The notes beneath the pieces are model-generated. The model was not told the DNA's origin. It saw only the letters and a program-made list of their open reading frames with translations, and searched no databases. A stretch of 36,461 bases of DNA from a virus. The stretch spans positions 1 through 36,461 of the IMG/VR virus record IMGVR_UViG_3300031576_000192; one strand, given 5' to 3'. The position numbers and the translations under genes are program-made. This document shows, one piece after another, positions 28,620 to 34,527 of the stretch. The first letter of the stretch is position 1. Each line of letters opens with the position of its first letter.

Positions 28620-29051
28620 TTACTCTCCGTTCTTCGGGTTGATTGCCCAGTATTCCCCGTGTTGGCCTTTATCGCGGTGGATTCCGGGGAGGGACTTGAT
28701 CGTAGCGAGTGATGGGGCAAGCCAAGCGCCCTTGTAGGCGCCGAAGCCGTTCCTCCGGAGATCGTAGGCTGGATCGCTTGAGATTTCGCGGGGGACGCGG
28801 AAAACTGCTAGGGCGGCGTCCCTGCGGCGTTGGCATTCGGCGCCGTAGGCCGCGCGGTCTTGTGCCGTGAACGTGCGCCGCTTGCCGTTTGGCTTGCCGT
28901 TTGGCTTGCCGTTCCGTTTGCCGTTGGAGCGGCGCTTCTCTGGAGCCTCTGGAGCCTCTGGAACCGTAGCTACGCGGAGCAAGAGTGTCTCGAGCTGCCC
29001 CATGCGTTGCACGAGCTCGGCGAGGGGGTCTACTGCGGGTTTCCGCGGCAT
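28620..29051 (-). CDS. Hypothetical protein with repetitive basic linker
   Basis: A 143-residue protein. It has an amphipathic N-terminal helix (about 9-28), an EAPEAPE repeat (9-bp DNA repeats), and a NGKRNGKPNGKPNGKRR linker (12-bp DNA repeats at about 28878-28925). A C-terminal domain follows with DRAAYGAECQRRRDAALAVF and GQHGEYWAINP. The basic linker suggests nucleic-acid contact. A clean promoter (29110-29138) lies about 60 bp upstream. No family recognised. Confidence 0.6.
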   Translation of the reverse strand: MPRKPAVDPLAELVQRMGQLETLLLRVATVPEAPEAPEKRRSNGKRNGKPNGKPNGKRRTFTAQDRAAYGAECQRRRDAALAVFRVPREISSDPAYDLRRNGFGAYKGAWLAPSLATIKSLPGIHRDKGQHGEYWAINPKNGE

Positions 29052-29109
29052 GATTTGACCATCCTTCCTGGTTCAGCCTTGCCGCGCCATGCGGCAATCT
29101 GTTGACCTC

Positions 29110-29138
29110 AGCATAGCCTATCCGTGGTAGTTCGTCAA
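29110..29138 (-). promoter_or_regulatory. Sigma70-type promoter for 28620-29051
   Basis: On the minus strand: TTGACG (29133-29138), a 17-bp spacer, then TATGCT (29110-29115). The predicted start is near 29103, about 50 bases before the ATG. The spacer contains GGATAGG, the half-site word of the operators at 34183-34296. The 157-bp gap 29052-29208 holds nothing else I can identify. Confidence 0.6.
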
Positions 29139-29208
29139 GGGTTGCGTGGTTTGAGGGGTCGGGTTCTGGTGCCCCTCCGCCGCGTCCGCCCGGTCCACCG
29201 CGGCTTTT

Positions 29209-29409
29209 TTACCTTCCATTGTTCTCATCCCATGGTCCCTCCTCGCTGCTGCATCCATTGACGTTCACCAGACGCCGCACACCGCACTCGATGCACTCCT
29301 GTGTAATCGTGATGTTTCCGTGCGCGCTCCGGTCCTCCTCCGCTCCCGGGATCGGTCCCATAAAGCAGCGGGGAGGTCCGACCTGTCGTATATTCTCATG
29401 AGTGCACAT
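29209..29409 (-). CDS. Small Cys/His protein
   Basis: A 66-residue protein with AGGAGG before the ATG. It has Cys2-x-His4 at the N-terminus, a Cys at 15, then CIEC (39-42) and a further Cys near 53, so a zinc site formed by C-x-H and C-x2-C is likely. The short TITQECIECGVRRLVNVNG strand pattern is typical of small phage zinc proteins. It follows the VWA gene by 56 bp and may be the last gene of that transcript. Confidence 0.55.
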   Translation of the reverse strand: MCTHENIRQVGPPRCFMGPIPGAEEDRSAHGNITITQECIECGVRRLVNVNGCSSEEGPWDENNGR

Positions 29410-29465
29410 TGTGCCCTTTTTCCTCCTTTTGGATTGCCTTCCCGTCCCCCGCCGCGGCGTTCTTT

Positions 29466-30665
29466 TCAGACTCCCTTTAGCGCGGTGCTTTTATCTTTCA
29501 TGACCGCTCCGCAGCTTACTAGAATCGTTTTGACCTCCTCCCTCGTGAGTTCACATCCTACGTGGCCCTTCATCGCTTCTTCGGCGCTGTCTCCCGTCCA
29601 CCACTGTCCGTCTGTAATCCAGGTGCGGGGGCCTGGTTGTCTTGAGAACCAGGCCGCGATGCCCTTTTCAAGCGCGCAGTTTCCGTGTCCTTGATGCAAG
29701 AGTAGGGTATGCAGCATCTTGTCGGCAACGCGGTATCCCTTCTCCGCGATTACATGAAGTCTGTACCCGTAAGGGTTCCTCAGTCCGTATATCGCAATCG
29801 TCTCAATTCCTTCCAGCTCCAGGAGGGAACGCAATTCCTCTTCCGTCCAGGAAACAGAGTAGGATGCGTCAATGACAGCACTACCAAACCTTTCTCTGGG
29901 CCGCGAGAAGATCTTGCCATCGGTAACGAGGCGGAACATGCTCCCGGCTTTCCCGACAAAAGATGGCAATCTCATCCCGCCTTTCACGGCTACGGGATAG
30001 GGATACTTGACAATCTCGGGATCAAGCCACACGCGACCATTGGCCATTATCTCTAATATCGCTGCCAGTTTGTCCGTTCCTTTCTTGAGCTCGTCCGTTC
30101 CCCTAGCCAGGAGTTCCGCCAGCTCGCGGCAAGCGCGATTGAATCCCCTCTTCCAGCGGCGGCGACTGATCTTGCCTCTGAGAAGTATCCACGTCAATCT
30201 CGTGCCGATCTCTCTCCCCGCCCGCTCTCTGTTGCTTTGAGGATCTCGCGTAAATCGCGCCGCCGAGAGAATCGCGCCATCCGAATCCGCCGGGAGCTCT
30301 TCGCCATCCTGCTCTAGCATGGGCAGGTCCAGTTTCTTCGCTTGGTCCTGGACGCAGGCATCCATAACGCACTGGATGATGAGATAGCCGATTCCCGGAT
30401 GAACCATTTTCGTCAAGCTTCTCATGAGCTGTAAAATCTGTTTCTGATCGGGTTCCAGGCCGAGGCGATGAAGATGCGCGTGAAGGATTTCGTGCGTTTG
30501 CACCGAGGCTCCGCCGCTCTCCCGCGCCGTCAAGACCGCGATGGAATGATCCTTCGGCCTCCATTCGCCTAGAAGATGCGCCTTCGGGTTACGGTGGACA
30601 GTCGCCTGCCGGATCGGTTCGGCGGCGGCCGAAGCCGCCGCCGCCCCCAGATGGGGATGTCTCAT
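29466..30665 (-). CDS. VWA protein with N-terminal HExxH metallopeptidase-like domain
   Basis: A 399-residue protein with two recognisable parts. The N-terminal half carries HEILH (residues 58-62), an HExxH zinc-protease-type motif followed by H/R-rich helices, as in the N-terminal domain of DUF2201 proteins (PF13203). The C-terminal part is a VWA domain. It has a MIDAS DASYS (266-270), then ETIAIYG, a GHGNCALEKGIAAWF helix and RTWITDG (Thr351, Asp352), close to PF09967-type domains. The ATG overlaps the MoxR-like ATPase stop by 4 bp. MoxR/VWA pairs act as metal-dependent remodelling chaperones; the phage substrate is unknown. Confidence 0.75.
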   Translation of the reverse strand: MRHPHLGAAAASAAAEPIRQATVHRNPKAHLLGEWRPKDHSIAVLTARESGGASVQTHEILHAHLHRLGLEPDQKQILQLMRSLTKMVHPGIGYLIIQCVMDACVQDQAKKLDLPMLEQDGEELPADSDGAILSAARFTRDPQSNRERAGREIGTRLTWILLRGKISRRRWKRGFNRACRELAELLARGTDELKKGTDKLAAILEIMANGRVWLDPEIVKYPYPVAVKGGMRLPSFVGKAGSMFRLVTDGKIFSRPRERFGSAVIDASYSVSWTEEELRSLLELEGIETIAIYGLRNPYGYRLHVIAEKGYRVADKMLHTLLLHQGHGNCALEKGIAAWFSRQPGPRTWITDGQWWTGDSAEEAMKGHVGCELTREEVKTILVSCGAVMKDKSTALKGV

Positions 30666-31360
30666 GTAGTCACCTCACTCTCGTCTGTCGAAACCCGCAT
30701 CGCTGCGATAACCGCCGGGGAAACCTCATCGTCCCAGACAAGAGACGCGGCTTGCTCGTCCTCCATTGTCTTCCGCAAACGTCCGAACGCCATGACCTTA
30801 CGGGGATCAAATCCGCCGTTCTCGGTGTCTATCCATGAGTTCTTGACCATCTTTCCCAGACCGGCCTGGAACCCATCTAGATACAAAAGGAGAGAATCGG
30901 ACGGGCATTCCGCGCGAATCTCCACTTCGATCCGCGATCGAATCGCTTCGGGAAGATCAAGGAAGCCGTTGTTCGTCGTCAGGATAATCAGGGGAATGTC
31001 GCTGAACATGACCGATGTCTCATTTCCTAGAATCATGCGTGATCCCGCCCCCGAGTCCAGCATCGTCCGACAGGCATCAATCACTGAGCCCGACGCCGAC
31101 CCCAGCTCGTTAATCACGAGCGGTAGTTTCTTCTTCGCGGCGACGGTAACCGGGCCGTCCAGCCATGATCCGTCCGCTCCTGGCATGAACATTCCAACCA
31201 GCTCTTGAGGCGCCAGGTCTCTGTGCATCGTGACAGAGACGCAGGAGTTTCCAGCGTGGCGCTCCGCTTCGTGGGACTTCCCCACCGCTGGCCGTCCGTG
31301 AATCCCGATCACTCTCGCGCCGTTCTCGACCGCGAGAGTGAGCTTCTCCGTCCAGGTCAT
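30662..31360 (-). CDS. MoxR-type AAA+ ATPase
   Basis: ATG 31360, with an AGGAAGG site upstream, gives 232 residues. Walker A is GRPAVGKS (22-29), the Walker B region LPLVINELG (Glu85; the usual Asp before it is Asn84), sensor-1 LIILTTNN (124-131), and an arginine-finger region RSRIEVE (141-147). This matches the MoxR branch of AAA+ ATPases, ring remodellers that usually pair with a VWA protein. Its partner is the overlapping gene 29466-30665. A TM protein gene (31110-31475) starts just upstream and overlaps it, so the three are probably coexpressed. Confidence 0.82.
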   Translation of the reverse strand: MTWTEKLTLAVENGARVIGIHGRPAVGKSHEAERHAGNSCVSVTMHRDLAPQELVGMFMPGADGSWLDGPVTVAAKKKLPLVINELGSASGSVIDACRTMLDSGAGSRMILGNETSVMFSDIPLIILTTNNGFLDLPEAIRSRIEVEIRAECPSDSLLLYLDGFQAGLGKMVKNSWIDTENGGFDPRKVMAFGRLRKTMEDEQAASLVWDDEVSPAVIAAMRVSTDESEVTT

Positions 31361-31475
31361 CAGAACCTTCCTTCCTGCTGCGGCGCCAGACCGCGGCAAA
31401 GAGAACATAGGCCAGTATTGGAATCACCATGAGACATACGGCGATCCAGAAGATCGCCTCCCAGAAAATCTTCAC
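31110..31475 (-). CDS. Small TM protein upstream of the MoxR ATPase (C-terminus doubtful)
   Basis: ATG 31475 has a strong GGAGG site 10 bases upstream. The N-terminus is one clear TM helix (about 8-28: IFWIAVCLMVIPILAYVLFAAV) and a basic RRSRKEG. The frame then continues 83 residues across the MoxR coding region in another frame, and that part (Arg/Gly/Ser-rich) looks like antisense-type filler. A one-base shift near 31365 would end the protein at a TGA overlapping the MoxR ATG (TGATG), the usual coupling. I trust the TM part; the long overlap is doubtful. Confidence 0.5.
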   Translation of the reverse strand: MKIFWEAIFWIAVCLMVIPILAYVLFAAVWRRSRKEGSDDLDGEAHSRGRERRESDRDSRTASGGEVPRSGAPRWKLLRLCHDAQRPGASRAGWNVHARSGRIMAGRPGYRRREEETTARD

Positions 31476-31478
31476 ATT

Positions 31479-31910
31479 CTAGATCCTCCTTTCCCAAGAA
31501 TCGGTCGAACGCAAACCAAGACACTTTCCCTTGCCGACAATCACGTGATCTAGAATCTCGATCCCTACCACCGCGCCGGCCTCACGCAACCGGCGGGTAA
31601 TTTCGACATCTTCCGCCGATGGTTCCAGATTCCCCGAGGGGTGATTATGACTCAATATGATCGTGCTAGCTCCGTCCTTGATGGCGCGGCGGAACACATC
31701 CCGGGGGTGAACCAGTGAGGCATTGATCGTTCCCAGTGAAACCAGCTCGATGGAGAGAACGGCATTCTTGTTGTCCAGGAGAATGACGTAAAAGTGCTCC
31801 TGGACATCGGAAACAAGCGGATTGACAAGCCGCAAGACATCTTCCGGGCACCTGACACAGGCTTGTTCTTCGAGAACGGCCTCCCGTACCATGCTGACCG
31901 TGTAGGACAT
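31479..31910 (-). CDS. RadC-like JAMM/JAB-domain protein
   Basis: A 143-residue protein of the RadC family (PF04002). It has EHFYVILLDNKN (Glu38), HPRDVFRRAI, then the metal-binding SHNHPSGN (His88, His90) with PSAEDVEIT (Asp101), and an ILDHVIVG ending. These residues form a JAMM zinc-hydrolase site. RadC proteins are widespread in mobile elements and phages; their biochemical role is unsettled despite the DNA-repair name. A strong promoter lies 71-99 bases upstream and GGAAGG precedes the ATG. It heads the block RadC, TM protein, MoxR, VWA. Confidence 0.88.
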   Translation of the reverse strand: MSYTVSMVREAVLEEQACVRCPEDVLRLVNPLVSDVQEHFYVILLDNKNAVLSIELVSLGTINASLVHPRDVFRRAIKDGASTIILSHNHPSGNLEPSAEDVEITRRLREAGAVVGIEILDHVIVGKGKCLGLRSTDSWERRI

Positions 31911-31980
31911 AGAAACTCACACCTTCCTTTCCCGGTTTCAGGAGAAAAGCCATTTTCCCCCTGCCCACACCCGCAACCAC

Positions 31981-32009
31981 AGTATGTCCCGCGAAGCGCC
32001 AACTGTCAA
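31981..32009 (-). promoter_or_regulatory. Sigma70-type promoter for the RadC-MoxR-VWA block
   Basis: On the minus strand: TTGACA (32004-32009), a 17-bp spacer, then CATACT (31981-31986). The predicted start is near 31974, giving a leader of about 64 bases before the RadC-like ATG. There is no TG extension. The 171-bp gap 31911-32081 also holds a T9 run at 32069-32077 with no stem. Confidence 0.65.
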
Positions 32010-32081
32010 CCCATTGCGGCTAAATCACTTGGGCCGTGGCGCTCACCGTTGCTTCATTCCTGGAGTAATTTTTTTTTAGAC

Positions 32082-32420
32082 TTACCGTTCGCTGGCTGCC
32101 AGGTAAAGACATCGTGGTGACCTGCAGGCTCGTTCCGCGCCGGGCATGGCATCTTTCCCCAGGACGGCATCGAAAAGGGCTCCTGCGTCATGGTGGGTCC
32201 ACATGTGGCATACCCTGCTGTTGTTGAGCTCCTCAATCCAGTCTAGGAATCCCTGGAAGCCGGGGGAGGCTATGCTTTCCCGGAGAGCGTAGTGGTAGTA
32301 GCATTTCCCGTTGACGGTAGGGTACACCTTGCACCCGGCGGGGGTGTGTCCCGGGCAGCGGGGGGTCTCCTCCACGATGCCTCCAGGCTTCCTGGGTTCA
32401 CTTGAGCGCTCTTTAGCCAC
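32082..32420 (-). CDS. Cys/His protein following the replication gene, possibly frameshifted
   Basis: GTG 32420, with GGGAGGGC upstream, overlaps the replication gene by 8 bp and gives 112 residues. The middle has CPGHTPAGCKVYPTVNGKCYYH, a Cys/His cluster likely to bind zinc, then LDWIEELNNSR and CHMWTHHDAGALFDAVLGKD. After GKDAMPGA the frame becomes Arg/Cys-rich and stops at 32082. The +1 frame there reads NEPAGHHDVFTWQPANGKSKKK and ends at 32054, which looks more natural. One G too many in the GGCGCGG region would explain this. No family recognised. Confidence 0.55.
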   Translation of the reverse strand: MAKERSSEPRKPGGIVEETPRCPGHTPAGCKVYPTVNGKCYYHYALRESIASPGFQGFLDWIEELNNSRVCHMWTHHDAGALFDAVLGKDAMPGAERACRSPRCLYLAASER

Positions 32421-33267
32421 GGTACTTGCCCTCCCATGTCTTCAAGCAGTTCTCCACGCCATCCTTGCCCTTCTGAAGCAGCCAGTCCAGGTCGGCCGTG
32501 AATCCCTCATGTCCGTTCCCGTTCCTCAATCCGCGGAGGAAGGGTGACTTGGCGATTTCGGCGAAGGTCCGCTCCCACCAGGATTCGTCGGGGAAGCGGG
32601 CGAGGTAGTCCCTGGCCTTCTTACGGCGGCCATCGGATATGGCCTGTACGGCGGGGCACTCGTCAGGGGTGAGCCGGTTGTAGGCGGCCACGAGTCTCTC
32701 CACCGACGGCCAGGGGTAGAGTGCCGGATCAGCTGCCGGATCGAACCCGACAGTTCGGCTAGGGGTCCGCGCCCGAACGCGGACAAGGAGCTCCCTGTCT
32801 TCAGGGAGCTCAATCCTGTTTCCTGCTCCTGCTCCTGCTCCTGGCGGACATACCCTATCTGATACCCTATCCGATAGGGTATACTTAAGTAGTTTCTTTA
32901 CATCAGGATAGGTTTCTACGAACTCTTTAGACAGTGGGGAGTCGGCGAGTGTTTCGACCTGGCGGGCGCAGGAGGTCATGACGCGGGGTCCTTTGCCTTG
33001 ATATCGGAGCATCCGGCGCACGAAAACCACCTCACGCTCCCCGTCCCGGAGTGCCAGCCCGGCCCCTTCCAGCTCCCGCCATGCCGCGGGTAGATTCCGG
33101 GCGGGGATCCTGGTTTCCCGGAGTATGGCGGCGTCGGACAGGTAGTAGAGGCCGGAGAGGTGCGAGTGAGGGGAGGTGATGAGGTAGACGAACAGGTAGC
33201 GCGCCAAGGATGAAAGGGGAGCGACCTTGCCGTCAATCCACAGGGTCGCTTCGATCGTCCGGTACAC
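32413..33267 (-). CDS. Phage replication protein (O-like / replisome organiser)
   Basis: GTG 33267 gives 284 residues; its ribosome site is weak. The N-terminal domain (YRTIEATLWIDGKVAPLSSLARYLFVYLITSPHSHLSGLYYL) is a pattern I know from phage replication proteins with a winged-helix start. The C-terminal part (VAAYNRLTPDECPAV, RRKKARDYLARFPDESWWERTFAEIAKSPFLRGLRNGNGHEGFTADLDWLLQ) is typical of phage DnaD/O-like proteins that recruit the helicase. The hinge contains GAGAGAG and SDRVSDRV, the latter encoded by the 12-bp repeats at 32851-32882. The last residues overlap the next gene. Confidence 0.75.
   Translation of the reverse strand: MYRTIEATLWIDGKVAPLSSLARYLFVYLITSPHSHLSGLYYLSDAAILRETRIPARNLPAAWRELEGAGLALRDGEREVVFVRRMLRYQGKGPRVMTSCARQVETLADSPLSKEFVETYPDVKKLLKYTLSDRVSDRVCPPGAGAGAGNRIELPEDRELLVRVRARTPSRTVGFDPAADPALYPWPSVERLVAAYNRLTPDECPAVQAISDGRRKKARDYLARFPDESWWERTFAEIAKSPFLRGLRNGNGHEGFTADLDWLLQKGKDGVENCLKTWEGKYRG
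32851..32882. repeat. 12-bp iteron-like repeats with a palindromic copy inside the replication gene
   Basis: TACCCTAT occurs at 32851-32858 and again 12 bp on at 32863-32870, followed after CCG by the inverted ATAGGGTA (32874-32881); the last pair forms 9-bp arms. The word contains CCTAT/ATAGG, as do the operators at 34183-34296. The position inside an O-like gene is where lambdoid phages place their origin. Confidence 0.55.
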
Positions 33268-33274
33268 GGCGGGA

Positions 33275-33466
33275 CTACTTCGCCGCCGCGGCCGTTATTT
33301 CGCGGTCCGCCTCGCTCCACAGGCGCATGAGACGTAGACGGTGTTCGCCCGCCGGATGTTGCGCGAGGAAGAAAACGGACTCGGCCAGGGCACGCCGGAG
33401 GGTTTCGCGAGCCTCATAGTAATTATAGTCGTATGCGGAAGGAGAAGAACAAATACGGCTGGACAT
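33275..33466 (-). CDS. Small helical hypothetical protein
   Basis: A 63-residue protein. The ATG is preceded by GGGAGGGG at 9 bases. It is mostly one amphipathic helix (EARETLRRALAESVFFLAQH) and a second (RLRLMRLWSEADREITAAAAK), with a Tyr/Ser-rich start. Its stop is 8 bp before the replication gene start. No motif recognised; the position suggests an early gene related to replication. The gap 33467-33580 contains nothing I can identify. Confidence 0.5.
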   Translation of the reverse strand: MSSRICSSPSAYDYNYYEARETLRRALAESVFFLAQHPAGEHRLRLMRLWSEADREITAAAAK

Positions 33467-33580
33467 TGGGGCGCCCCTCCCGTCTGGGGGGTCGTCTCGA
33501 TGGTAATGGCGGGGGCACCCGGAGACGGTGCGGGAGTTCAGCCGCGGGCGCGAACCACAGCCTAGCCCCCACCCTTTAGC

Positions 33581-33703
33581 TCATCGCAAGTACCAGAAGA
33601 TGTCGAGAATCCCAGGACTGGAGAGCTCGCCGGCAAAGAGCACAGCCATCCAGGTCAATCCGTACACGAGCGCCGATCCGCAATAGAGAGCAGCGGTTTT
33701 CAC
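33581..33703 (-). CDS. Very small membrane protein (40 residues)
   Basis: GTG 33703 has GGAGG about 11 bases upstream; the longer frame to 33811 overlaps the gene above and is Gly/Arg filler. The product is almost all hydrophobic (about residues 3-24: TAALYCGSALVYGLTWMAVLFA) with a short polar tail ending FWYLR, so it is a single-pass membrane peptide. It is one of two adjacent early membrane micro-genes; such genes often target host membrane functions, but nothing specific can be said. Confidence 0.5.
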   Translation of the reverse strand: MKTAALYCGSALVYGLTWMAVLFAGELSSPGILDIFWYLR

Positions 33704-33726
33704 GAGCCCGGTCCTCCCTCCCTTCT

Positions 33727-33837
33727 TTACGGCAGCGACCGGGCGAGCTCGAGGATACCCTGCACGGCCCCCAGGCCCGCCACGGCCACCGCCAGCGAGA
33801 TACCCAGCCACCGTCCTAAAGCGAGAACACGCTTCAT
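33727..33837 (-). CDS. Very small membrane protein (36 residues)
   Basis: ATG 33837 has GGAGG at 9 bases; the longer frame to 33945 would begin before the likely transcription start, so the short form is preferred. A basic start (MKR, GR) leads into one TM helix (about residues 11-31: LGISLAVAVAGLGAVQGILEL). It is the first gene downstream of the promoter at 33949-33976. Function unknown. Confidence 0.55.
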   Translation of the reverse strand: MKRVLALGRWLGISLAVAVAGLGAVQGILELARSLP

Positions 33838-33948
33838 ATTTTGCCTCCAGGGATCGAGGCTAAAACGAGAGGCCGGGCAGCTCCGTTGCTTCCGAGAAAG
33901 TTTAAGGTTGTCCCGGCCCCCCGGTTGGAGGTGTCCCAACATCAAATC

Positions 33949-33976
33949 AGTCTAGCAGGGGATTCTTGGCCGTCAA
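33949..33976 (-). promoter_or_regulatory. Sigma70-type promoter for the leftward early block
   Basis: On the minus strand: TTGACG (33971-33976), a 16-bp spacer, then TAGACT (33949-33954), 14 bp after the end of the RHH gene. The predicted start is near 33942, with a leader of about 105 bases before 33837. Confidence 0.55.
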
Positions 33977-33989
33977 GGGGAGGGTGCCG

Positions 33990-34181
33990 TCACCACACAT
34001 CGGGCACTCCCTCCTTCTCCAGTCGCTCCCGGATCGCCCGCCGGACGAACTCCGAGCGGACCAGCTTTGCCCTGCGACACACACGGATCACGGCGTCTCT
34101 CATCTCCGTGGTGAGCATTATATTCGATAACTCCACCGTGTACGGCCCCTCGGGCGGCCTGCCGATCTTTGGCTTTTCCAT
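33990..34181 (-). CDS. Ribbon-helix-helix transcriptional repressor candidate
   Basis: A 63-residue protein with the RHH layout: a basic arm (KPKIGRPPEG), a strand (YTVELSNIML, about 14-23), helix 1 (TTEMRDAVIRVCRRAK, 24-39) and helix 2 (RSEFVRRAIRERLEKEG, 42-58). The turn before helix 2 carries the usual R/S-E. RHH dimers insert a two-stranded sheet into the DNA major groove. The promoter 34188-34216 predicts transcription starting on the ATG itself, so the mRNA would be leaderless. Twin inverted repeats flank its promoter and the divergent one, implying autoregulation and control of the rightward early operon. Confidence 0.8.
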   Translation of the reverse strand: MEKPKIGRPPEGPYTVELSNIMLTTEMRDAVIRVCRRAKLVRSEFVRRAIRERLEKEGVPDVW

Positions 34182-34182
34182 C

Positions 34183-34202
34183 CCTATATAATAGTGGATA
34201 GG
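34183..34202. promoter_or_regulatory. Operator candidate O1 over the repressor -10 box
   Basis: CCTAT (34183-34187), ten bases, then ATAGG (34198-34202). The ten-base spacer contains the -10 box (34188-34193) of the leftward promoter, so a bound repressor would block it. Same architecture as O2. Confidence 0.6.
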
Positions 34203-34216
34203 ACCTACGCCGTCAA
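34188..34216 (-). promoter_or_regulatory. Sigma70 promoter of the RHH repressor
   Basis: On the minus strand: TTGACG (34211-34216), a 17-bp spacer, then TATTAT (34188-34193). Six bases separate the -10 box from the ATG at 34181, so the transcript should begin at or within a base of the start codon. Confidence 0.8.
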
Positions 34217-34253
34217 CCCCACAACTATTTTGCTCTCCCTGGAAATTAGGGGG

Positions 34254-34282
34254 TTGACAGCCTAATTACTATCCCCTATAAT
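34254..34282 (+). promoter_or_regulatory. Consensus sigma70 promoter of the rightward early operon
   Basis: TTGACA (34254-34259), a 17-bp spacer, then TATAAT (34277-34282): both hexamers match consensus exactly. The predicted start is near 34289, giving a 55-base leader to the ATG at 34344. Operator O2 overlaps the -10 box and the start point. Confidence 0.88.
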
Positions 34283-34296
34283 GTCAGGCATAGGGG
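34273..34296. promoter_or_regulatory. Operator candidate O2 over the rightward promoter
   Basis: CCCCTAT (34273-34279), ten bases, then ATAGGGG (34290-34296): 7-bp perfect arms. It covers the -10 box and start point of the rightward promoter. Spacer length and core match O1. Confidence 0.65.
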
Positions 34297-34343
34297 GCTG
34301 CCGCATGGTACGGTGGCCGAGTGGAATGGGAAGGAGAAGCGAA

Positions 34344-34523
34344 ATGTGTGCCAAGATCAGCGCCTACGTTCTGGACGATGGTGACCTGCACGATTATCTG
34401 ACTGGCGACTATCTCCGGGCCGGCACCGCGGAGGAGAAGATCAGGAGCATAGAGGCTGCCAGGCATGATGGGGGTGCCGGAGTCATCGAGGTGTCCCGGG
34501 AGTCCATCGAAGGAGGAGAGTAG
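34344..34523 (+). CDS. Small acidic early protein
   Basis: ATG 34344 has AAGGAGAA 8 bases upstream and lies downstream of the consensus promoter. The frame extends up to an ATG at 34281, but that lies within the -10 box and cannot be in the transcript. The product has 59 residues, acidic (DDGDLHDYL), with an AEEKIRSIEAARHD helix and a GAGVIEVSRE strand. As the first gene of the rightward early operon it could be an early regulator or host-takeover protein, but I recognise no family. Confidence 0.6.
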   Translation: MCAKISAYVLDDGDLHDYLTGDYLRAGTAEEKIRSIEAARHDGGAGVIEVSRESIEGGE

Positions 34524-34527
34524 CAAA

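Noticed and set aside
32069-32077. A T9 run on the plus strand as a terminator
   Set aside because: No stem lies before it and no plus-strand gene ends there; on the minus strand it is an A-run within a possible coding tail.
34281-34343. Upstream ATG start (34281) for the first rightward early gene
   Set aside because: It overlaps the -10 box of the consensus promoter, so it would not be in the transcript; ATG 34344 has the ribosome site.
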